From NCBI RefSeq assembly GCF_001982635.1, contig NZ_MKFI01000004.1:179609-243608 (forward strand): DNA of 64,000 nt, read 5' to 3'. Positions within the stretch are counted from its first letter, which is position 1; the number at the start of each line of letters is the position of its first letter. The position numbers were made by a program, and so were the translations under genes. This stretch comes from Bradyrhizobium mercantei (GTDB lineage: Bacteria > Pseudomonadota > Alphaproteobacteria > Rhizobiales > Xanthobacteraceae). Below, in pieces: positions 33,748 through 40,894 of the stretch. The notes under the pieces are model-generated. The model was not told where the DNA came from and searched no databases. It worked only from the letters and a program-made list of their open reading frames with translations.

Positions 33748-35175
33748 TCATCCGGGAAACTCCGGGGCAGGAAACTTTGGGGTAGGAAACGCCGGCGGGT
33801 GGCAGCCGAGCGGCATGGCGGGACGGGACCAGTGCGCCGGGGTCCTCGACAGGACCGCCGCGTGCCGGACCGAACTCAGCGTGCCAAAGCCGGACGGCAG
33901 CTGCTCGATGAAGGGCCGCACCGCCTCTGCCTTGAGGTCCTCGGTCGCAAGCCCCGCTTCGAGGCGGCCGAGATACCACAGCCAGCGTCCGGTTTGTGCC
34001 AGCGACACCCGGACGTGCCAGCTGCCGCCCTCGCGCGCCTGGCGGGCCTTGGCCATCATGGCGCCGAACGCCATGAAGTACCCGGTGGCATGGTCGAGCA
34101 TCTGGGCCGGCAATTCCTTCGGTCCATCGACGCCGGCGGCCTGCCCTTCGGCATGATTGAGGCCGGTCGTGGTCTGCACCAGCGAGTCGAAGCCGCGGCG
34201 CTCCGCCCACGGGCCGGCATGGCCGTAGGCCGAGAGCGTCACATAGACGATCCCGGGATTGATGCGCGCCGCCTCCTGCGGTGAGAAGCCGAGCCGCGCG
34301 ATCGCCTGCGGGCGATAGCCCTGCGAGAGAATATCCGCCTGCGCCACGAGATTGCGCATCACATCCCGCCCCTGCTCGTTACGCAGCTCCACGAAGCTCG
34401 AGAGCTTGCCGCGGCCGGTGTCGATGGTGAGCCACGGGATCGCTGGCAGATCGGGACCGGAGATCAGCAGCACGTCGGCGCCATGCGCCGCGAGCGTGCG
34501 GCCGGCGACGGGACCGGCGATCACGCGCGACAAATCGAGCACACGGATGCCGGCCAGCGGCCGGTCGCCTTCCGGCCACGGCTTTGGCGCGGCCTCGCCG
34601 ATCTTTTCGATCGAGATCAGCGGCAGCTTTGCCAGCTCTTTCGCATGCGGGGTCGCCGACCATTCGTCATAGGAGCGCATCAGGGCAACGACGCCTCCGG
34701 CGGCATAGGCCGCGGTCTCGAACGCTTCGCCGTCCCATTGCAGCAGCGCGGCCTGGACCGCGTCCCGCTCGGCATTGCAGCCAAGCACCTTGCAGACGGC
34801 GTCGCGGTGATGCGGGAAATTGGTGTGGAGACGGACGAAGCGGCCGTCGCGGACACGGTAGACGCCGGCGATCTTGTCCCAGGCCGGTGGCGGCGGCTTG
34901 TCGTCGACGCGCAAATAGCGCTCGCTGCGGCATTCGACGACGGCATGGCGCATGTCGACCGCGACGTCCTGCGTCTCGCCGCTGCGGGCCTTCCAGATCT
35001 CGGCCGCCGCAAGGCCGGCTGCCGCGATCGGAGCCTGTGCCGCGGCCGCGACCCGAAACGACGACGGCAATTGCGGCTCGCTGCCGGTCAGCGTCACCGC
35101 ATCGAGCGCGGACGGCGCGCCACCGGCGCCGGTCCAGACATCGGAAAGGATTTCACGAATGTCCTGCATGCGCAT
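33748..35175 (-). CDS. Family III CoA-transferase (CaiB/BaiF), two-part
   Basis: A 475-residue protein. The motif typical of the N-terminus of CaiB proteins, LAGIRVLDLSRVIAGPVAGRTLA, appears only near residue 205. It is preceded by ~190 residues that look like a second CaiB segment (VDMRHAVVECRSERYL, YRVRDGRFVRLHTNFPHHRD). The end YVTLSAYGHAGPWAERRGFDSLVQ fits the family. It would move CoA between carboxylic acids; no substrate can be named. The final ~40 residues are Pro-rich. The start is ATG 35175, or the in-frame ATG 35169. Confidence 0.8.
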   Translation of the reverse strand: MRMQDIREILSDVWTGAGGAPSALDAVTLTGSEPQLPSSFRVAAAAQAPIAAAGLAAAEIWKARSGETQDVAVDMRHAVVECRSERYLRVDDKPPPPAWDKIAGVYRVRDGRFVRLHTNFPHHRDAVCKVLGCNAERDAVQAALLQWDGEAFETAAYAAGGVVALMRSYDEWSATPHAKELAKLPLISIEKIGEAAPKPWPEGDRPLAGIRVLDLSRVIAGPVAGRTLAAHGADVLLISGPDLPAIPWLTIDTGRGKLSSFVELRNEQGRDVMRNLVAQADILSQGYRPQAIARLGFSPQEAARINPGIVYVTLSAYGHAGPWAERRGFDSLVQTTTGLNHAEGQAAGVDGPKELPAQMLDHATGYFMAFGAMMAKARQAREGGSWHVRVSLAQTGRWLWYLGRLEAGLATEDLKAEAVRPFIEQLPSGFGTLSSVRHAAVLSRTPAHWSRPAMPLGCHPPAFPTPKFPAPEFPG

Positions 35176-35201
35176 TCCCGTTTGCGATTATTCTATGCCC
35201 G

Positions 35202-35330
35202 GGCATGATGACAAAAAGGCGGTGCCGATCCCAATCGTCTTTCAGGAAACCGTTTCACGTTTTTCCGGATCATGCCTTGTTTGGGCATGATCTCTCCGGA
35301 AAACCGTTTCACACTTTTCCGGATCATGCC
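35202..35330. repeat. Two tandem TCCGGATCATGC-type repeats
   Basis: One copy at 35202-35275 (GCATGATG...TTTTTCCGGATCATGC) and a second at 35284-35330 (GCATGATCTCTCCGGAAAACC/CACTTTTCCGGATCATGC) follow each other in the gap between the divergent CoA-transferase and small membrane protein genes. The first is interrupted by about 20 extra bases. Confidence 0.75.
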
Positions 35331-35357
35331 TTCTGCCTGACCCATACAGGAGTTGCA

Positions 35358-35645
35358 ATGGCTGCCATCGATCCCATCACTGCCGGCGCGGTCTTTATCG
35401 CGACCGCGGCCACCGACGCGGTCTATGTCATGTTTACTTCGGCGGTCGTGGCACGCAAGCGCGTGCCGGCGGCGACCTGGAGCAGCATCTGGTATCTGCT
35501 CTCCTCCTATGCGGTGATCAGTTACACCGAAAACTGGGTGTATGTCGCCTTCGCCGCAGCCGGCTCGTGGGTCGGCGCCTATGCATCGATCACCTTCCTG
35601 CACCGCCCGCCGGGCGGACCGCCGGTCGGCGCCGCGGTGGAATAA
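35358..35645 (+). CDS. Small membrane protein, 95 residues
   Basis: ATG 35358 has AGGAG seven bases upstream. Three hydrophobic segments are seen (ITAGAVFIATAATDAVYVMFTSA, WSSIWYLLSSYAVISY, WVYVAFAAAGSWVGAYASI; core residues given in part). Two cover the N-terminal half and one the C-terminal half, followed by a Pro-rich tail. No family is recognised. It is probably monocistronic. Confidence 0.7.
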   Translation: MAAIDPITAGAVFIATAATDAVYVMFTSAVVARKRVPAATWSSIWYLLSSYAVISYTENWVYVAFAAAGSWVGAYASITFLHRPPGGPPVGAAVE

Positions 35646-35670
35646 CAGGCTGGACACACGATATCACCCC

Positions 35671-35794
35671 AACGTCGTCCCTGCGACGCAGGGACCCATA
35701 CGCCGCGGCAGATGTTGCGATGGCGACTCCTCGTTCCAATGTCGCGCAATAATCGGCATTTGTGGTTATGGGTCCCTGCTTTCGCAGGGACGAC
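35671..35794. repeat. Paired-hairpin dispersed repeat, copy 2
   Basis: Left arm GTCCCTGCGACGCAGGGAC, right arm GTCCCTGCTTTCGCAGGGAC. It has the same layout as copies at 14048 and 37189, with changed but still paired stem bases. Confidence 0.8.
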
Positions 35795-35859
35795 ACCGAA
35801 TTTGGGATCACTTGTCAGCTTCACGTCAGCATCTTGTAAGCTACGTGTCAGCATTCTCG

Positions 35860-36250
35860 CGACACGATCCGTCCGAGCTTTGCTTTTCGTTTCGCCCTCC
35901 TCTCACAGAGGGCGCAGGGAAAGCCGGGTGCCGATCGCACCCATGGGCCCCGAGCAAAAGGTAGAAAGCTCGGGGGTAGGACCACAGGTGTAACCGGAGC
36001 AGTCCGGCTTTCCCTGCGCGATGGGTTACGGCTTATACGTGCTCTCCCCGGCGAGACTGGGCTTTGTTGTCACCGTCTTCGCAACGCGCATTGCGCAATC
36101 GGAAAAGACACCTACCACTAGGGCGTCAGGCCTGCACGACTTCGCCGTCCGCCTTGCGTGCTCTCGTCAGTACCACGCTCGGCGTCCACCGCATCTCGAC
36201 CCGCGTTCGTGACGATCGCGAAACGCCCCTCGATCGGGTGAGACGGGCAT
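35860..36250. repeat. Multi-stem repetitive element, possible structured RNA
   Basis: A perfect 16-bp outer stem (GCGCAGGGAAAGCCGG at 35912-35927, CCGGCTTTCCCTGCGC at 36004-36019) encloses two hairpins: GGGTGC/GCACCC (35926-35942) and CCCCGAGC/GCTCGGGG (35948-35975). The sequence on to about 36250 resembles a dispersed element I recall from many Bradyrhizobium genomes, often misannotated as small proteins. Boundaries are approximate. Confidence 0.55.
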
Positions 36251-36327
36251 ATTGAACATCTGAGTTGGGGTACGCGTCAAGTTAAATTCCGAAAATCAGA
36301 ACATATTAATTGACGGTGCGTAGAGTT

Positions 36328-36362
36328 GTAGGATGGGTGGAGCGCAGCGAAACCCATCCTAC
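36328..36362. repeat. GTAGGATGGGT hairpin repeat
   Basis: GTAGGATGGGT and ACCCATCCTAC form a perfect 11-bp inverted repeat around GGAGCGCAGCGAA. This is a common intergenic repeat in proteobacteria. It lies beyond the stop of the minus-strand GlcG-like gene. Confidence 0.7.
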
Positions 36363-36434
36363 GATCTTGTACAATTCTGCGAAGCTTTCTGCCGGGACCG
36401 GGAGGCCTCGGCAGAAGCATCGCGTCATTGCCCG

Positions 36435-36971
36435 CTATTTCAGCGCGGCCTGGCCGGCGAGCGAGATCACATTGTCCTGCGAGCCCGAGCCGCCGCTGAC
36501 GCCGATGGCGCCGACGACCTTGCCGTCGACGATCAGGAGATTGCCGCCGCGCGAGGCGATCACGTCGTCGAGCGTCGCGAGATAGGAGAAGTACGGTCCC
36601 TTGCCCATCAGGTTTTCGAACGTCAGCGTCGGCCGGCGATAGCGCGTCGTGGTGCGCGCCTTGTGCTGCGAGACGCCGATCGAGGCATATTGGCAATTGT
36701 CCTGCTTCTCGAAATAGACGAGCTCGCCGGCCGGATTGACGATCGCGATGCAGAACGCATTCCAGTTTCGCTTCTGCGTCTCGGCGACCGCCGCAGCCGC
36801 AACCTTCTTGGCGGTTTCGAGGTTGATCGGCTCGCCATAGGGCGGCGGCGCGAGGGCATCGGGGACGACGTCGTTGGGATTGTCGGGATTGGAAGGCACC
36901 TGGGCAAAGGCGCCGGTGGCCGTGACGAACGCGACGCATGCCGCGCCGATGAGCGCAGTGAGATAACGCAT
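36435..36971 (-). CDS. GlcG/HbpS-like secreted protein
   Basis: A 178-residue protein with a signal peptide (MRYLTALIGAACVAFVTATGAFA|QVPSN). A single GlcG/HbpS (heme-degrading-like) domain follows, with INLETAKKVAAAAVAETQK, VNPAGELVYFEKQDN and a C-terminal GGNLLIVDGKVVGAIGVSGG. Family members have been linked to heme or cob(II)alamin binding, but many are uncharacterised. ATG 36971 follows GGGAG; longer in-frame starts would mask the signal peptide. Confidence 0.82.
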   Translation of the reverse strand: MRYLTALIGAACVAFVTATGAFAQVPSNPDNPNDVVPDALAPPPYGEPINLETAKKVAAAAVAETQKRNWNAFCIAIVNPAGELVYFEKQDNCQYASIGVSQHKARTTTRYRRPTLTFENLMGKGPYFSYLATLDDVIASRGGNLLIVDGKVVGAIGVSGGSGSQDNVISLAGQAALK

Positions 36972-37357
36972 GGAATGCTCCCGAATTGTTGTTGTTGCAG
37001 ACCCCGGATCGATCGCCCGGGCGGCCGGGACGATAGCAACTGGCCGATGGCGCACAATCGATGTGCGGCGCGGTATGTGTGCCGTTGCGATGAAAATCGC
37101 GTGAGGACGGCCAGCGTTCGAGGTCGCGCGATGCGGCGGTGAAGGATACGGGCGATCTCGAAGTGGCGGAGTTCTTGAGAGCATATTCAACGTCGTCCTG
37201 GCGAAAGCCAGGACCCATTACCCCAATTGTCGAACGTTGCACGACGCTGGGGCCACGATCCCTGCGACAACAAAATTCGGTGGCTATGGGTCCTGGCTTT
37301 CGCCAGGACGACGTTGGGGAGATAGCTGGCTCAACAGCAGCGCGATCGCGCATCCCC
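36972..37357. other. 386-base intergenic region with a repeat copy
   Basis: Holds the paired-hairpin repeat copy 3 (37189-37316) downstream of dnaE2 and, on the other side, the promoter region of the GlcG-like gene. Nothing else is evident. Confidence 0.55.
37189..37316. repeat. Paired-hairpin dispersed repeat, copy 3
   Basis: Left arm GTCCTGGCGAAAGCCAGGAC, right arm GTCCTGGCTTTCGCCAGGAC, flanked by CCATTA/CTATGG. It has the same layout as copies at 14048 and 35671. Confidence 0.8.
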
Positions 37358-40300
37358 TCAATGAAAGTCGCGCGACGGCGGCAGGATGCGGACGTTGCGG
37401 GGGTGGCGGATCTTTTGCGGCGAGTTGTCGCCGTGATCGCGGCGGTCGTCGTTGAGCGGCTCGATCAGCGCGGGGCCCGCCGGCACCGGATGCTTGCGGC
37501 TGAGGGATTCATTGGCGAGGCCGATCAGGTCGTGGGAGCGATCGGTCATGCGCTGCGCCACCAGATGCGTCACGCCCTCCGGGCTGCTCTGGATATAACC
37601 CTCGACCAGGATCAGGCGCGCGCCCATCACCTCCTTGCGGTACTGCTCCATCACCTTCGGCCACACCACGATGTTGGCGATGCCGGTCTCATCCTCCAGC
37701 GTCATGAACACGACGCCCTTGGCGCTGCCCGGCCGCTGCCGCACCAGCACGACGCCGGCGCAGGCGACGCGGCGGCGGTCGTTGCTGCGGTTGATGGTGT
37801 GGCAGGCGACGACGCGTTCCCTGGTGAAGGTGTCGCGCAAAAACTCCATCGGATGGCCCTTCAGCGACAGGCGGATGGTCTGATAGTCGGCGACTACCTG
37901 TTCGGGGCGCGGCATCTCCGGCAGCGGTTTTGTGCCCTCATCCGGCTGCTCGCGCGCAATGGCGGCCTCGAACAGCGGCAGCGGCACGTCGTCGGGCAGC
38001 CGCCGCACCGCCCACAGCGCCTCGCGGCGGTCGAGCCCGAGCGAGCGGAACGCATCGGCGTCCGCAAGCAGGATCAGCGCGCGCTTCGGCAGGCCGGTAT
38101 CGCGGGCGAAATCTTCCAGCGAGGTGAAAGGCCGGCGGTTGCGCGCCGCGACGATGCGGTCGGCCCAGTCGAGATCATCTCTGTCCAAGGCCGCGCGGGA
38201 GGTGGGCGGGTTCCCTCCCCCCTTGCGGGGGAGGGTTAGGGAGAGGGGTGAGCCGCACAGGCGGTGGTCGTGGCTTACCCCTCTCTCCAACTCTCCCCCG
38301 CAAGGGGGGAGAGAGCCCATCCATTCGTGCCTCCCTGACTCACCTGCACTACGCAGCGTCTGCTGCTGAGCTTTCAACCTCTCCTCATCCTCATCCAGCC
38401 AGTGAAAGCCGTCGATCTGGCGGAAGCCGAGCCGCACCGCGCAATAGTCCCCATCGCGCTCCTCCAGCGTGTTCTGCGCAAAGCTGAAGGAGACATCGAC
38501 CTCGCGCACCGTGACGCCGTTCTTGCGGGCGTCGCCGACGATCTGCGCCGGAGCGTAAAAACCCATCGGCTGCGAGTTGAGCAGGCCGCAGCAGAACGCG
38601 TCGGGATGATAATGCTTCAGCCATGAGGAGATATAGACCAGCTGGGCGAAACTCGCGGCATGGCTTTCCGGGAAGCCGTAGGAGCCAAAACCCTTGATCT
38701 GGTCGAAGCAGCTGCGGGCGAACTCCGGATCGTAGCCACGCGCCACCATGTTGCCGACCAGCTTCTCTTCATAGCTGCCGATGGTGCCTAGATTGCGGAA
38801 GGTCGCCATCGAGCGGCGCAGGCCGTTGGCCTCTTCCGACGTGAAATGCGCCGCCTCGATCGCAATCCGCATCGCCTGTTCCTGGAACAGCGGCACGCCG
38901 AGCGTCTTGTGCAGGACATTGTAGAGTTCATCCTTGTCGCCATGATCCGGCGATGGCGATGGATAGCTCACCTTTTCCTGGCCGTTCCGCCGCCTGAGAT
39001 AAGGATGCACCATGTCGCCCTGGATCGGGCCGGGGCGCACGATCGCGACCTCGATGACGAGATCGTAGAAGGTGCGCGGCTTCAACCGCGGCAGCATGTT
39101 CATCTGGGCCCGGCTCTCGACCTGGAACACGCCGAGCGATTCCCCGCGGCACAGCATGTCGTAGACCTCTTTGTCGTCCTGCGGGACCGAGGCGAGCTCC
39201 CAATGCTCGCCCTTGTGGTCACTGATCAGGTCGAAGCATTTGCGGATGCAGGTCAGCATGCCGAGCGCGAGCACGTCGACCTTCATCATATGAAGCGCGT
39301 CGACATCGTCCTTGTCCCATTCGATGAAGGTGCGGTCGTCCATCGCGGCGTTGCCGATCGGCACATAGGTGTCGAGCCGGTCCTGGGTCAGCACATAACC
39401 GCCGACATGCTGCGAGAGATGGCGCGGAAACTCGATCAACTCGGTGGCGAGCTCGACCGCGAGGTTGATCATCGCATTCGCAGGGTCCAGCCCGGCCTGC
39501 CGCACCTGCATGTCGTTGAGTCCCTTGCCCCAGCTACCCCACACGGTGTCGGCGAGCGCCGCGGTGACGTCCTCGGTCAGCCCGAGCGCCTTGCCGACAT
39601 CGCGGATCGCGCTGCGCGGACGATAATGGATCACGGTGGCGATGATCGCCGCGCGATGGCGGCCATAGCGGCGATAGACATATTGCATCACCTCCTCGCG
39701 CCGCGAATGCTCGAAATCGACGTCGATGTCGGGCGGCTCCAGCCGCTCCTTGGAGATGAAGCGCTCGAACAGGAGATCGACCTTGGTCGGATCGACCGAG
39801 GTGACGCCGAGCACGTAGCAGACCGCCGAGTTCGCCGCCGAGCCGCGCCCCTGGCACAGGATGTTCTGGCTGCGCGCATAGTGCACGATATCATGCACGG
39901 TGAGGAAGTAATGCGCGTATTTCAGCTCGGCGATCAGCGCGAGCTCCTTGTTCAGGGTGGCGCGGAGCTTGTCGTCGATGTTGCCGCCGAAATATTTGTC
40001 GACGCCGGCCCAGGTCAGGTCTTCCAGATGCTGCTGCGCGGTCTTGCCCGGCGGCACCGGCTCGTCGGGATACTGGTATTTGAGCTGGTCGAGCGAGAAG
40101 TGGATGCGCGCCGCAAAACGCATGGTCTCCGCGATCGCGTCCGGCAGATCGCGAAACAGCCGGATCATCTCATGCGCCGGCTTGAGGTGCCGCTCGGCAT
40201 TGGCCTCGAGCCTGCGGCCGACAGCCTCGATCGTGGTCTTTTCGCGGATGCAGGTCAGCACGTCCTGCAACTGCCGGCGCGCGGGATGGTGATAGAGCAC

Positions 40301-40894
40301 CTCGTTGGTGGCGAGCAGCGGCACATTGGCCGTGGCAGCGAGATCATGCAGCCGCGCGAGGCGGCGCTTGTCGTCGCCGCGATAGAGCAGGCTTACGGCG
40401 AGCCAGACGCCGTCGGCGGCGCTGGCCTTCAGTTGCGCGAGCACGTCGAGCGCCTTCTCCGCCTCGAAACGATGCGGCAGCGCCAGCACCAGGAGCTGAC
40501 CTTCGGCGAAGTCGATCAGATCGGACAGCGTGAGCCGGCAGTCGCCCTTCTCGATCTTCACAATGCCATCGCCGCGCTTGCCGCGGGTCAAGAGCTGGCA
40601 CAGCCGGCCATAGGCGGCGCGATCGCAGGGATAGACCAGGATGTCGGGGGTGCCGTCGATGAAGACGATGCGGGCGCCGACCAAAAACTTCGGCGGATGG
40701 GCGACCTTCTCGCTGTCGAGCTCCTTCCAGGCGCGCACCACGCCGGCCAGCGTGTTGTGATCGGCGAGCCCGATCACGGGAATCCCGAGCTCGCTCGCCT
40801 GATGCACATAGGCGCGCGGATCGGAGCCGCCGCGCAGGAAGGAGAAATTGCTGGTGATGCCGATCTCGGCATAATCTGTAATGGGCGTCTTCAT
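37358..40894 (-). CDS. dnaE2: Error-prone DNA polymerase III alpha-like subunit DnaE2
   Basis: The 1178-residue C-family polymerase of the SOS mutasome, which copies past lesions with ImuA and ImuB. A PHP domain opens the chain (YAEIGITSNFSFLRGGSDPR, GLADHNTLAG). The catalytic palm includes GRGSAANSAVCYVLG and PPDIDVDFEHSRREEVMQYV with the metal aspartates. A helix-hairpin-helix/OB part ends it (VVFMTLEDETGIANIVVWP). Residues about 860-896 come from a palindromic repeat (38208-38318) and break the normal sequence between ERLKAQQQ and LDWADRIVAARN. The start overlaps the imuB stop by four bases. Confidence 0.95.
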   Translation of the reverse strand: MKTPITDYAEIGITSNFSFLRGGSDPRAYVHQASELGIPVIGLADHNTLAGVVRAWKELDSEKVAHPPKFLVGARIVFIDGTPDILVYPCDRAAYGRLCQLLTRGKRGDGIVKIEKGDCRLTLSDLIDFAEGQLLVLALPHRFEAEKALDVLAQLKASAADGVWLAVSLLYRGDDKRRLARLHDLAATANVPLLATNEVLYHHPARRQLQDVLTCIREKTTIEAVGRRLEANAERHLKPAHEMIRLFRDLPDAIAETMRFAARIHFSLDQLKYQYPDEPVPPGKTAQQHLEDLTWAGVDKYFGGNIDDKLRATLNKELALIAELKYAHYFLTVHDIVHYARSQNILCQGRGSAANSAVCYVLGVTSVDPTKVDLLFERFISKERLEPPDIDVDFEHSRREEVMQYVYRRYGRHRAAIIATVIHYRPRSAIRDVGKALGLTEDVTAALADTVWGSWGKGLNDMQVRQAGLDPANAMINLAVELATELIEFPRHLSQHVGGYVLTQDRLDTYVPIGNAAMDDRTFIEWDKDDVDALHMMKVDVLALGMLTCIRKCFDLISDHKGEHWELASVPQDDKEVYDMLCRGESLGVFQVESRAQMNMLPRLKPRTFYDLVIEVAIVRPGPIQGDMVHPYLRRRNGQEKVSYPSPSPDHGDKDELYNVLHKTLGVPLFQEQAMRIAIEAAHFTSEEANGLRRSMATFRNLGTIGSYEEKLVGNMVARGYDPEFARSCFDQIKGFGSYGFPESHAASFAQLVYISSWLKHYHPDAFCCGLLNSQPMGFYAPAQIVGDARKNGVTVREVDVSFSFAQNTLEERDGDYCAVRLGFRQIDGFHWLDEDEERLKAQQQTLRSAGESGRHEWMGSLPPCGGELERGVSHDHRLCGSPLSLTLPRKGGGNPPTSRAALDRDDLDWADRIVAARNRRPFTSLEDFARDTGLPKRALILLADADAFRSLGLDRREALWAVRRLPDDVPLPLFEAAIAREQPDEGTKPLPEMPRPEQVVADYQTIRLSLKGHPMEFLRDTFTRERVVACHTINRSNDRRRVACAGVVLVRQRPGSAKGVVFMTLEDETGIANIVVWPKVMEQYRKEVMGARLILVEGYIQSSPEGVTHLVAQRMTDRSHDLIGLANESLSRKHPVPAGPALIEPLNDDRRDHGDNSPQKIRHPRNVRILPPSRDFH
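38208..38318 (-). repeat. Coding palindromic repeat inside dnaE2
   Basis: A 111-bp imperfect palindrome (TTCCCTCCCCCCTTGCGGGG at one end, CCCCGCAAGGGGGGAGAGAG at the other). In the dnaE2 frame it reads MGSLPPCGGELERG...GSPLSLTLPRKGGGNPP. Being 37 codons long, it keeps the frame open. A near-identical 110-bp copy sits in imuB at 42413-42522. Confidence 0.9.

Larger units (their letters stand above)
35646..36434. other. 789-base gene-free region packed with structured repeats
   Basis: From left to right: paired-hairpin repeat copy 2 (35671-35794), a multi-stem repeat element (about 35860-36250), and a short ATGGGT hairpin repeat (36328-36362). No coding frame here looks real. Confidence 0.65.
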
